Origin: JBBDWK01 sp040902885
Lineage (GTDB): Bacteria > Acidobacteriota > Terriglobia > Bryobacterales > Bryobacteraceae
Reading direction: 5' to 3'
Length of the DNA: 64,000 bases
Assembly: GCA_040902885.1 (NCBI GenBank)
Contig: JBBDWK010000096.1
Coordinates: 13,059-77,058 of the forward strand
Position numbers and translations under genes: made by a program. Shown piece after piece: positions 7,194 through 15,064 of the stretch. The notes under the pieces were generated by a model that was given only the letters and a program-made list of their open reading frames with translations, made no database searches and was not told where the DNA came from. The stretch's first letter is position 1; each line of letters begins with the position of its first letter.

Positions 7194-8224
7194 AGATCGT
7201 CGTCTATCTGGGAACGGGCGGCGTGGGAAAGACCTCGGTCGCCGCGGCCACGGCCATGCAGCAGGCTCGCGCGGGTAAGAAGTCGCTGGTGCTCACCATC
7301 GATCCCGCGCTGCGGCTTCGCACGGCGCTGCGTTTGAACGAGGGCCCCCTGGAACAGCAGGTGACGCTCGACCCCGCTCCCGCCGGCGAGCTTTGGGCCG
7401 CGCTTCTCGATGTTCGGGCCACCCTGGACGAAGCCGTGCGGCAGTATGGCAAGCCGTCCTCCGTAGAGCGCATTCTGTCGCACCCCATCTACGCCACCAT
7501 TGCGGATTCGCTGGCGGGCATGCAGGAATTGATGGCCGTGGAGCGCATCGACCAGCTTTCGCGGCGAGGCTTCCGCCACATCGTGGTGGATACCGCCCCA
7601 TCCCGGCACGCGCTGGAGTTTCTCGATAAACCGGTGGCCTTCGCCGACCTGGTGGGGTCGGGATGGGTCAAGCTGGTGGGGCGGACTTACCGTTTCGTCT
7701 CCTCCACGGGCATCGCTTCGCTGGGACGCAGGACGATTGACCTGTACGCGCGCATCGAATCCGTTCTGGGAGCAAATCTGGTGCGCCAGATTCTCGACTT
7801 CTACTCGATCTTCGTCTCCATCGCGGAAGGCTACGCGGACCGCGCCAAAAACACCGTGGCGATTCTGAAAGACCCGTCGGTCACCGAGTTCCGCGTGGTC
7901 ACCACGCCGCAGAAAGCGCTGCGGGACGCGGCGTTCTTTACCGAGGCGCTTCGGGCGCGCAACTTCCCCTTGGGCGGAATCTACGTCAATCGCGTGTGGG
8001 TTCACGAGCCGGCGCACGATTCGGGCGAAGGAATCGGGCGGCGTCTGATGGACTGGTATCGCGCCGTGCGCGAATCCCAGACCGCCGCGGTGAACCAGCT
8101 TCGATCGCAATACGGCGGAGCGGCCCGCGAAATTCGCGTAATCGGCGAACTGGAGCGCGACATCGACGGTGTTGAGGCGCTGGAGCGTATCGCCGTGGAA
8201 CTGCGAATGGCTCAGGGCGCCTGA
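7190..8224 (+). CDS. Get3/ArsA-type ATPase, copy 2 (signature lysine lost)
   Basis: A 344 aa paralogue of the preceding ATPase. The P-loop reads GTGGVGKTS (residues 8-16): the P-loop Lys14 remains, but the signature Lys that reaches across the dimer is Thr9. A switch-like segment VVDTAPSRHALEFLDKP lies near 135-151. The protein has no cysteine at all, excluding ArsA-style metal binding. Its start overlaps the upstream stop by 4 nt. Pairing a canonical and a signature-Lys-deficient subunit suggests an asymmetric heterodimer in which this subunit binds or hydrolyses ATP differently. It is the last gene of the + strand run, and a convergent PIG-L gene ends 7 nt downstream. Confidence 0.85.
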   Translation: MKIVVYLGTGGVGKTSVAAATAMQQARAGKKSLVLTIDPALRLRTALRLNEGPLEQQVTLDPAPAGELWAALLDVRATLDEAVRQYGKPSSVERILSHPIYATIADSLAGMQELMAVERIDQLSRRGFRHIVVDTAPSRHALEFLDKPVAFADLVGSGWVKLVGRTYRFVSSTGIASLGRRTIDLYARIESVLGANLVRQILDFYSIFVSIAEGYADRAKNTVAILKDPSVTEFRVVTTPQKALRDAAFFTEALRARNFPLGGIYVNRVWVHEPAHDSGEGIGRRLMDWYRAVRESQTAAVNQLRSQYGGAAREIRVIGELERDIDGVEALERIAVELRMAQGA

Positions 8225-8231
8225 GCGCAGA

Positions 8232-9098
8232 TCAACGCACCATCGGGAACAGCTTGCGCAACTCGGCCTCGCTGGGTTGCCGACCGTATTCGCAGAGCTC
8301 GAAAGCTTCCGCGTGTCGGACCTTGGCGGCGCGCTCGGGACCGTACCACTTCTCGAGCGCCTTGCGAACCGCCGGTGTCGGCGCCGGGCCACGCGTGCGC
8401 GCCAGCCACTTCTTGCGCTCGGCAGGGTCTTTGGGCACTTCCTCCAGGCGGCCGTCCACCCAGGGGAGCCACTCATAAACCTGGGAAACGTGCGCGTCGA
8501 GAGCGTCGATCTTCTTCAGGAAGACGTCGTCGATATCGATCGCGATGTCGGGGCGGAAGGGCTGCGGCCGCAGAAAGCGGTCTTCGTAATACAGAAAGAC
8601 GGGATTCTTGCGCAGCGGCGGCGTATCCGGCGCGACGTTGGGAACCACCACCATGTACGCCGCATCCTGCACCAGGGTTCCGGTGTAGCGGTGGTCCGGG
8701 TGATAGTCGTTGGGCCGGGGCGCAAGCACGATATCGGCGTTCCACTGGCGGATTTTTCGGATTACCTGGTGGCGCACGTCGAGCGAGGGAAGCAGCTCGC
8801 CATCGTGGTTGTCCAGCACGTCGTACTCGATGCCCACGCGGCGTCCAGCTTCGGCGGCCTCGTTGCGCCGGCGCTTGGCCAGCGCCCCGCCGCCTTCCGA
8901 CTGGTGGCCCGCGTCTCCATTCGTCACCGAGACGAACTTTACGGCGTGACCCAGCGCCGCGAACTTGGCAGCCGTGCCGGCCGCCCTGATGTCGCAATCG
9001 TCGGGATGCGCCCCAAAGGCGATAACCCGCAGCTTACCGTCCTGTGCCATGATGCATGCCGAAAAAAAGATGAAGGCGATAGCGAGAAGCTTGCGCAT
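8232..9098 (-). CDS. Exported PIG-L/LmbE-family deacetylase
   Basis: A 288 aa protein starting MRKLLAIAFIFFSACIMAQ, a signal peptide that might also be read as a lipobox. The LmbE/PIG-L zinc motif AHPDD appears at about residues 30-34, and the second metal segment HPDH occurs within NDYHPDHRYTG near 135. Members remove N-acyl groups from GlcNAc-type sugars using zinc. The exported location suggests action on extracellular or cell-wall amino sugars. I chose ATG 9098 over the in-frame TTG at 9107 because a TATAAT box lies only 8 nt upstream, leaving no room for a longer leader. The gene converges on the Get3/ArsA-like operon and lies 25 nt downstream of the flippase-like gene. Confidence 0.85.
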   Translation of the reverse strand: MRKLLAIAFIFFSACIMAQDGKLRVIAFGAHPDDCDIRAAGTAAKFAALGHAVKFVSVTNGDAGHQSEGGGALAKRRRNEAAEAGRRVGIEYDVLDNHDGELLPSLDVRHQVIRKIRQWNADIVLAPRPNDYHPDHRYTGTLVQDAAYMVVVPNVAPDTPPLRKNPVFLYYEDRFLRPQPFRPDIAIDIDDVFLKKIDALDAHVSQVYEWLPWVDGRLEEVPKDPAERKKWLARTRGPAPTPAVRKALEKWYGPERAAKVRHAEAFELCEYGRQPSEAELRKLFPMVR

Positions 9099-9106
9099 GA
9101 ACCGCA

Positions 9107-9112
9107 ATTATA
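9107..9112 (-). promoter_or_regulatory. Consensus -10 box; likely leaderless start of the PIG-L gene
   Basis: A perfect TATAAT (minus strand) ends 8 nt before the ATG at 9098. A transcript starting about 7 nt after the box would begin at or next to the start codon, and no Shine-Dalgarno is present. No convincing -35 hexamer is seen at 16-18 nt spacing, so the call rests on the -10 match alone. Confidence 0.4.
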
Positions 9113-9123
9113 GCGCTCTTGCG

Positions 9124-10146
9124 TCAGTTCTCACCGGCCACTACCGGGCCGTGCAGGGTTCGATGAGCGCGCTTGCGGACCTCTTCCAGGTTCAGGCCGC
9201 TGAGCAGCACCGCGATCAATCCGCCGATCAGCAGCGGCAGGGTCAGGACGCCGAACATCATCAGCGAGAAGCCGGCGGCGGTGGTCTTGTCCACACCGAA
9301 CAAACCCAGGCTGAGGACCACGAAGAACTGGAAGGAACCCACGTTGCCGGGAGCGTTGGGAATCACCGTGCCGAGCCGCAAGATCACCAGTACGACCGCC
9401 GAGGCCCATACCGAAAGCCCGATACCGTAGCCCTCCGCGAGCGCCCATATGGGAACGATCTGAAGCACCAGGTAGAGTAAGCTCGCTCCAGCGGCGGCAA
9501 TCATGGTCTTCTTGTTGCCCATGGCGCTCAACCCCTCCAGCAGGTGCTGGATCGGCCCGGACCAGCGGTGCTGCCGTATGGCGTTTTCCAGCCATGCGCG
9601 CCGGGAGACGATGTAGATGAGGAGTCCCGTGAGAACGCACAGTGCGATTCCCATCACCTGGGCGCCATCCTGGAGATACGGGGGAAGACCCGGCATTCGG
9701 GTGGCGGTGAGCACGAACGCCAGAACGAGCCAGAAGCCGTCCATGAGGCGCTCGATGGCGGCCGAAGCCAAGGCCAGCGAGAGCGTGATGCGATTCCAGT
9801 GTGAGGCCAGATAACAGCGAATCAGCTCTCCGGGCCGCAGGGGCAGAACCTCGTTGACGAACAGGCCGATGTAAACGGCCTGTATGGAGCGCCAGACGGA
9901 GGTCCGCGCGACTGGCTGGAGGACGATCGACCAACGCCAACCGTGGCAAACGTAGACCCCCAGATCGAAGATCACGGCGATGGTAACGTAGCGCCAGTCG
10001 AGCGACGCGAAATCGTTCAGAATTTGACCAATATCGACGCCCCAGAAGACCCAGATCAGGCAGGCTGCGGAGAACGCATATCCGATGGCCGGCGCCACCC
10101 ACCCAGGTATTCTTCGGCGCCTCGTAAGCCCCGGAGTCAGATCCAT
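9124..10146 (-). CDS. Flippase-like integral membrane protein (lysylphosphatidylglycerol synthase TM/UPF0104 family)
   Basis: A 340 aa polytopic protein with about eight hydrophobic segments. The layout and motifs such as NEVLPLRPGELIRCYL and GTVIPNAPGNVGSFQFF match the membrane domain shared by MprF, AglD and YbhN. Bacterial stand-alone members are thought to move or shield lipid-linked intermediates in the inner membrane. The ATG at 10146 (MDLTPGLTRRRR) gives positive charges before the first helix; a 17-residue extension to 10197 is possible. It lies 25 nt upstream of the PIG-L gene on the same strand. Substrate unknown. Confidence 0.78.
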   Translation of the reverse strand: MDLTPGLTRRRRIPGWVAPAIGYAFSAACLIWVFWGVDIGQILNDFASLDWRYVTIAVIFDLGVYVCHGWRWSIVLQPVARTSVWRSIQAVYIGLFVNEVLPLRPGELIRCYLASHWNRITLSLALASAAIERLMDGFWLVLAFVLTATRMPGLPPYLQDGAQVMGIALCVLTGLLIYIVSRRAWLENAIRQHRWSGPIQHLLEGLSAMGNKKTMIAAAGASLLYLVLQIVPIWALAEGYGIGLSVWASAVVLVILRLGTVIPNAPGNVGSFQFFVVLSLGLFGVDKTTAAGFSLMMFGVLTLPLLIGGLIAVLLSGLNLEEVRKRAHRTLHGPVVAGEN

Positions 10147-10243
10147 GCGAGAACTATCCCAAACTCCATGATAGCGTCGGTTCTTGCGGTTCGTCACCGT
10201 GCGGTAGTTCCATACTGGTTGTTTTCTCCTAGTACTGCGGCGG

Positions 10244-11158
10244 TTATCGCTTGGTGAGCGGCGTCAAAACCAGCTTCCGAAACTCCACCGGACCGTGATC
10301 TCCCTGCAGGGTGATGGGGCCAGGTTCGGATTCGTTGGGGTCCGTGGCAACCGCGGTCAGGCCTTCTACCTCAACTTTGTCCAGAATCTTCCGCCCGTTC
10401 AACACGACGGTGAGCTGGCGTCCCACCAGTCGAATGTCGAAGATCTGCCACTCGCCAGCCGGCCGGCTTGCGTTCACTGCGGGGACCACGCGGCTGTATA
10501 ACGCGCCGTTACCGTGCGAATCCGGCGGCTTTCCGTAATCTTCGAGAATCTGCACCTCGTAGCGGCCCCGGAGACCGATGCCGCTGTTGCTGCCTTTGCC
10601 CACCCGATACTCGGCGCGCAGCGCGAAGTTCCAGAATTTCTTTTCCGAAACCAGGTTGTTCGCGGCGGCGACGTTGGTCATGGCGCCGTCCTTCACCGCC
10701 CAGCCGAGCTCTCTGCCGGGTATCACGGGCAGCCAGCCGGAAAGGTCCTTTCCGTTGAAGAGCGCTACTGCTGTGCCTTCGCGCCACGACCCATCGTCCT
10801 TTTCGGCAATCTCCGGGGCGCGCACTCCTACCCATCGGAAGGTTTCCTTGCCGGTGTCCGTGACGCCTTCCATCCGGCCGTTCACCAGCCTGGCCCGATA
10901 CACTTCCGATGGGCTGCGCTGCTGGCGTCCGGTGAAGCTGAACCGCAGCTCGCCATCCTGAACCGAGAGTTGCGGAATGTCGTACATGCCGCCGCCGGGC
11001 GCGCCCACGAAGCGGCCTTTGGCGCCATCCACCTCCAGCCACCAGGCGCGGCCGCGCGGTTCGTTGAGCACCTTGATATTCCAGCGGCCGTCAAAGCGCG
11101 CGTCCGCCGCCTCAAGGCAGCCGGTTATCAATAGAGCAATGAATACGCTTCGTGTCAT
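10244..11158 (-). CDS. Exported DUF1080 (3-keto-disaccharide hydrolase/lyase-like) protein
   Basis: A 304 aa protein with a signal peptide (MTRSVFIALLITGCLEAADA). Residues about 20-95 form an N-terminal beta-rich domain. Residues about 125-302 carry the DUF1080 concanavalin-like fold: FNGKDLSGW, then SNSGIGLRGRYEVQILEDYG and the final GPITLQGDHGPVEFRKL. DUF1080 proteins cleave 3-keto-glycosides made by Gfo/Idh/MocA oxidoreductases. The neighbouring Tat-exported oxidoreductase two genes upstream on the same strand fits that role. A 71 nt gap separates it from the mutarotase-like gene. Confidence 0.87.
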   Translation of the reverse strand: MTRSVFIALLITGCLEAADARFDGRWNIKVLNEPRGRAWWLEVDGAKGRFVGAPGGGMYDIPQLSVQDGELRFSFTGRQQRSPSEVYRARLVNGRMEGVTDTGKETFRWVGVRAPEIAEKDDGSWREGTAVALFNGKDLSGWLPVIPGRELGWAVKDGAMTNVAAANNLVSEKKFWNFALRAEYRVGKGSNSGIGLRGRYEVQILEDYGKPPDSHGNGALYSRVVPAVNASRPAGEWQIFDIRLVGRQLTVVLNGRKILDKVEVEGLTAVATDPNESEPGPITLQGDHGPVEFRKLVLTPLTKR

Positions 11159-11229
11159 GACTTCTCATGCCCAGGGATCATTGTGATGGAACCGCATCGA
11201 AGTTGTCCACGGTTCGCCCGTTAAGAATG

Positions 11230-12339
11230 TTAAAAGTGGGCGAACTCTTCGGGCGGGGCGTCGAAATGCCCGGCGGTCACCCGGCTGCGGCCGTCCCACG
11301 ACACGATGTCCGGAATGGACCCGGCGGGCAGCAGGTACGCACAGTAGCTCGCTTGCAGACGTTGTTTCGCGGGCAGCCAGCGATATGCGGGCGCGCCGAA
11401 GAGGCTCCCGCGCTCCACCATCTTGCGGCGCGTTTCCGGCATGGGCGAGACGCCGAACTCCATGCCGCGGGTCAGCGCTTTGCCGTTCCAGGGCGGCGCT
11501 TCCCGGCTGTGATTCTCCTCCCATATGCCAAGCCATGGAAAATCGGCGCGGCGCCAGACGTACCCGAACAGAGTTTTGAGGCGCGGCGTAAAGGCCGCGA
11601 AAAAGGCCTGCTCCCGATGCGGGTCCATCAGATGGGCGGTATATCCGGCGGAAACCGGCGCATCCGAACAGACCCGCAGGTCGATGGTTCGCCCCTCAGC
11701 CGCAGGCACGTGCGGCCAGTCGAACTCCGCGCCCAGGCGCATGGTTCCTTTACCCGCGGCGAAGTCCGTTTCATAGACTTTGGACCGCGTGGCCGGCAAG
11801 CGAAACTGGGTTTGGCCTTTCTCCAGAAACGGCGGCCCCAGGGTCGCATGCTGGGTCCAGGCGAGAGGCCGGTCAAAGGACAGCAGGTTCTCGACGACTT
11901 CAGTGAACTGCACGACACGCGACCCGGGAACCAGTGCGATGCGCCGTTCGAAGCGCAGTTGCGCCAGCGGCAGCTCCGCGCTTGCAGTCAAGCGCGATTC
12001 TTCGTCGCGAATTTCGTAGCTTGCCACGGAACCTTCGCCATGCACGGTGAGGCCCGCCGCCGCTTCGGCATCGGAAGGTCCGCCGAAAATGTCGAGGCAG
12101 AGATTATGGCCCATGATCCCGGCCAGCAGCCGGCTCTCCGCGTCGCTGCCGTACTCGGGATGCTTCTTTGGATCGAAACGGGAAGGCTCAATAGAGGGCC
12201 AGGGTGGGATCCAGAGAGGATTCACTTCGCTCGCCGTATCGGCAATCTCCGCCACATGCCCACCCTCGCACAGCACGGTCACGCGCAGCACGTCGTTTTG
12301 GATGGTAACGGCGCGCCGGCCGCGGAAGGTCGTCTCCAC
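11230..12339 (-). CDS. Galactose-mutarotase-like superfamily protein
   Basis: A 369 aa protein with no signal peptide. The opening segment (VTIQNDVLRVTVLCEGGHVAEI) matches the first sheet of aldose-1-epimerase/DUF4432-type supersandwich proteins. The body has alternating strands and acidic and His residues typical of that fold, but I cannot assign the catalytic His/Glu pair with confidence. The GTG start is 12 nt downstream of the oxidoreductase stop, so the two genes are almost certainly cotranscribed. It may interconvert anomers or epimers of the keto-sugar handled by its neighbours. Substrate is inferred from context only. Confidence 0.65.
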   Translation of the reverse strand: METTFRGRRAVTIQNDVLRVTVLCEGGHVAEIADTASEVNPLWIPPWPSIEPSRFDPKKHPEYGSDAESRLLAGIMGHNLCLDIFGGPSDAEAAAGLTVHGEGSVASYEIRDEESRLTASAELPLAQLRFERRIALVPGSRVVQFTEVVENLLSFDRPLAWTQHATLGPPFLEKGQTQFRLPATRSKVYETDFAAGKGTMRLGAEFDWPHVPAAEGRTIDLRVCSDAPVSAGYTAHLMDPHREQAFFAAFTPRLKTLFGYVWRRADFPWLGIWEENHSREAPPWNGKALTRGMEFGVSPMPETRRKMVERGSLFGAPAYRWLPAKQRLQASYCAYLLPAGSIPDIVSWDGRSRVTAGHFDAPPEEFAHF

Positions 12340-12351
12340 CGGCGGCCCCGG

Positions 12352-13749
12352 CTAACCCTTCGTGGACCTTGTGGCCTCGGGCGTGCGGCCCATTTTGTCA
12401 ATCTCGTTCCAATAGACGCGGCGGCCTTCGTCCATGGCTTTGTTGGCCAGTATCACGCCGGTGGCATCCATCAGGCCGACCTCGAGATCCGCCTTAGGCC
12501 GCTTGCCGTCGCGCACGGAAATCAGGAACTCCTCCATGGACACCGTGACCGGGTTGCGGTCCTCTTCAGGAACCAGGATGCCTTTGGTGTAGAGCCAGCG
12601 TTTCGCAAACTTCAATTCCTGCTGCAGGAATGAGTCGTCTTCGTTCTGCAGGTCGCGCGAAAGCAGGATCGGCAGCGGCTTGCCGGCAGCACCCGTGGTC
12701 ATTGTCGCGCCCGCCTTCCAGTTCTCCTTCTTCGCGGCGGCGGGTGTGACCTTTGGCCGCGACGGCTCCTGGAACCAAAGCGCGGTCGCCGGCTGGTCGT
12801 CCGAGCCGACGGTAATGTGGATGGTGCCTTCGGTGCCCATGATCACTTCGCCAAACTCCTGGCGTTGCGCGAGCAGCATATCCAGGTGGGCATTGGTCTG
12901 GATCGAGCTGTACATCAGCTTCTGGCCTCCGGGATAGGCGAAGATGAGCTGGATGTTGTCATAGATGTCGCGGCCATCCTTATAAAAGTCGATGCCGCCC
13001 ACTCCGCTAATCATCTCGGGATGCATCCCGAACATCCAATCGGCTACGTCTATCTGGTGCGAGGCAAGCTCGGCGGTGAGACCTCCCGAGTACTCGCGAT
13101 ACATCCGCCAGTTGATCTGGCGCTCCAGCTTCGGATCGTCGACCTTGCGCCGCCAGGTTGTGTTGCGGTGCCACTGGGCGCGCACATGAGTGATCTTGCC
13201 CAGCATGCCCTGGTCGATCATCTCTTTCGCGGCCTGATAGAACGCGCTGTACCGGCGCTGCAAACCGACCTGGAGAATCTGCTTGGGGCGATCGGCGCAG
13301 ATGGCGCGAAGAGCGTGTACCTCCTCGGGCTTGAAGACCAGGCTCTTCTCGCAGAACACGTGCTTGCCCGCCAGCAGGACGTCCCGAGTGACCGGAAAGT
13401 GCATGTAAAGCGGGGTGGCGATCAGGACGCAGTCGATGTCCTGGCGCGAGAGCAGCTCGCGGTAGTCTCTGTACGAGGCGGGGCTGGTGCCGGCCGTCGC
13501 GACGCCCTTCTGAAGGTTCGGCTCATAGGTGTCGCACACGGCCACGCAACGCCCACCGTCCACCTGGTTCAGGTGCTTGAGCAGGTACGTGCCGCGGCTG
13601 CCCGTGCCAATGAATCCGTACTGCACCTGGCTGTTGGCGGCTCTCGCTTTCTGAAAGGCAGGAGCTCGATTGGGGATCGCCGAGGCCACGGCGGTGACGG
13701 CTCCGGCAGTTTTGACGAAATCCCGGCGGGATACATCCTGATCGGCCAT
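12352..13749 (-). CDS. Tat-exported Gfo/Idh/MocA-family oxidoreductase
   Basis: A 465 aa NAD(P)-dependent oxidoreductase. It begins with a twin-arginine signal (SRRDFVKTAGAVTAV, residues about 7-21). The Rossmann motif follows as YGFIGTGSRGTYLL, then the family EK motif as FCEKSLVFKPEE. Tat export allows the cofactor to be bound before secretion. Related periplasmic enzymes oxidise the C3 hydroxyl of sugars. With the mutarotase-like gene and DUF1080 protein downstream it forms a likely 3-keto-glycoside route. The ATG at 13749 was chosen because it sits directly before the Tat motif; an 11-residue extension to 13782 is unlikely. It is transcribed divergently from the amidohydrolase at 13888. 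Confidence 0.87.
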   Translation of the reverse strand: MADQDVSRRDFVKTAGAVTAVASAIPNRAPAFQKARAANSQVQYGFIGTGSRGTYLLKHLNQVDGGRCVAVCDTYEPNLQKGVATAGTSPASYRDYRELLSRQDIDCVLIATPLYMHFPVTRDVLLAGKHVFCEKSLVFKPEEVHALRAICADRPKQILQVGLQRRYSAFYQAAKEMIDQGMLGKITHVRAQWHRNTTWRRKVDDPKLERQINWRMYREYSGGLTAELASHQIDVADWMFGMHPEMISGVGGIDFYKDGRDIYDNIQLIFAYPGGQKLMYSSIQTNAHLDMLLAQRQEFGEVIMGTEGTIHITVGSDDQPATALWFQEPSRPKVTPAAAKKENWKAGATMTTGAAGKPLPILLSRDLQNEDDSFLQQELKFAKRWLYTKGILVPEEDRNPVTVSMEEFLISVRDGKRPKADLEVGLMDATGVILANKAMDEGRRVYWNEIDKMGRTPEATRSTKG

Positions 13750-13838
13750 GATTAGAACGTCCTTGGTTGTAAAGTCACCCAAATTGTATCACGCGGCCTA
13801 CGGAAGCCGTGATAAAGTAAACCTCCATGCGGCAGCTG

Positions 13839-13860
13839 TCCACGCGGGGAAACGCGTGGA
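13839..13860. promoter_or_regulatory. Inverted repeat in a divergent promoter region
   Basis: TCCACGCG and CGCGTGGA form a perfect 8-bp stem around a 6 nt loop. It lies in the 138 nt gap between the divergent oxidoreductase and amidohydrolase genes, 27 nt before the latter's start. The position suits an operator or a 5' UTR hairpin. No other evidence supports a regulator site. Confidence 0.35.
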
Positions 13861-13887
13861 TGGCGCGCTGCAATAAACTGGAAGCAA

Positions 13888-14961
13888 ATGAGAAAACTTC
13901 TCGCCGCTTTAGGGCTCTGTTGCGCCGCCTTCGCGCAGACCCTGTCCATCGAAGAGTACGAGCCGAAGTCCACGCTCGTGGTGCCGGGGCAGCCGGTCAC
14001 GCGCGCCAAATTCCCGTTCATCGACGTGCACAATCACCAGCGCAACATGGGGCGGGATCGCCTGGACAAACTCGTCAAGGACATGGACGGCATCAACCTC
14101 CAGATCCTGGTCAACCTGAGCGGGGGCTACGGGGATCGCCTGAAAAGCGCCGTCGAGACCATGAAGGGCGCTTATCCGAAGCGATTCGCGGTGTTCGCGA
14201 ACATCGACTTTAACGGCCTCGACGAACCTGGATACAGCGAGCGCGCGGCGGCCCAGTTCGAGCAGGACGTGAAGAACGGCGCCCAGGGCCTGAAGATTTT
14301 CAAAAACTTCGGCATGGATCTGAAGGACAGTAAGGGACAGCGCGTCCACGTGGACGACTCGCGCTTCGACAAGATCTTTCAGATGTGCGCGAAGTACAAA
14401 GTGCCGGTGCTGATCCACACGGGAGAGCCGGCCGCCTTTTTCCAGCCGCACGACCGCTTCAACGAGCGGTGGCTGGAGCTGAAGCAGTACCCTTCCCGCG
14501 CGCGCCCGCCGGAGCGCTACCCGAGTTGGGAGACGCTGATGACTGAGCAGCGCAATCTTTTCGCGCGGCACCCTGGAGCTAACTTCATCAACGCCCATCT
14601 CGGCTGGCTGGGCGGCAACCTGGGAGAACTGGGACGCCAGATGGACAAACTTCCCAACGTGTACACGGAGATCGGCGCCGTCCTGGCGGAGCTGGGCCGC
14701 CAGCCACGCTTCGCGAAGCAGTGGTTCATCAAATATCAGGATCGGGTGCTGTTTGGTAAGGATACGTGGGCGCCCGATGAATATCACTATTACTTCCGCG
14801 TGCTCGAGAGCGCCGACGAGTACTTCGACTACTACCGCAAACGCCACGCCTTCTGGAAAATGTACGGCCTGGATCTTCCGGACGACGTTCTGAAGAAGCT
14901 CTACTTCAAGAACGCGCTGCGTATTGTTCCGGGGTTGGACGCAGCGCCATTTCCCAAGTAG
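13888..14961 (+). CDS. Exported amidohydrolase-2-family metal-dependent hydrolase
   Basis: A 357 aa protein with a short signal peptide (MRKLLAALGLCCAAFAQ). The TIM-barrel metal site begins with FIDVHNHQRN (about residues 46-55). A later HTGEP strand and NAHLGW segment fit the amidohydrolase-2 (decarboxylase/lactonase-type) family, and the closing GKDTWAP segment has the conserved late Asp. Such enzymes hydrolyse or decarboxylate small aromatic or lactone substrates; the substrate here is unknown. It is divergent from the Gfo/Idh/MocA gene cluster, so it may process a product of the same pathway. The stop codon lies within a tandem 13-bp duplication (14956-14981). Confidence 0.8.
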   Translation: MRKLLAALGLCCAAFAQTLSIEEYEPKSTLVVPGQPVTRAKFPFIDVHNHQRNMGRDRLDKLVKDMDGINLQILVNLSGGYGDRLKSAVETMKGAYPKRFAVFANIDFNGLDEPGYSERAAAQFEQDVKNGAQGLKIFKNFGMDLKDSKGQRVHVDDSRFDKIFQMCAKYKVPVLIHTGEPAAFFQPHDRFNERWLELKQYPSRARPPERYPSWETLMTEQRNLFARHPGANFINAHLGWLGGNLGELGRQMDKLPNVYTEIGAVLAELGRQPRFAKQWFIKYQDRVLFGKDTWAPDEYHYYFRVLESADEYFDYYRKRHAFWKMYGLDLPDDVLKKLYFKNALRIVPGLDAAPFPK

Positions 14962-14981
14962 CACACACAAGTAGCACACAC
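14956..14981. repeat. Perfect tandem duplication of a 13-mer at a stop codon
   Basis: AAGTAGCACACAC occurs twice in direct succession (14956-14968 and 14969-14981). The first copy contains the amidohydrolase stop codon TAG (14959-14961). It looks like a recent slippage duplication in the 3' flank. Confidence 0.8.
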
Positions 14982-15064
14982 GTACGGGCGTTGCGCGATC
15001 TGGTAGCCTTGCCCGCTCGGCCTCTCTCCATTAGAGTAAAGGGATTCGAAGGAGCAAGCCCGTT

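Noticed and set aside
6267..8224. Arsenite-efflux ATPase (ArsA) function
   Set aside because: The ArsA arsenite-binding cysteines are absent, copy 2 has no Cys, and no arsB/arsR/arsC neighbour is present.
6623..8476. 617-codon minus-strand open frame over the two Get3/ArsA-like genes
   Set aside because: Arg/Ser-rich with no motif, antisense to two well-supported ATPases.
11167..12633. 488-codon open frame antisense to the mutarotase-like gene and part of the oxidoreductase
   Set aside because: Spans two real genes and a gap; composition is typical of GC-rich antisense frames.
13909..14979. 356-codon open frame antisense to the amidohydrolase
   Set aside because: Antisense to a gene with a clear metal site; no recognisable motif in the opposite frame.
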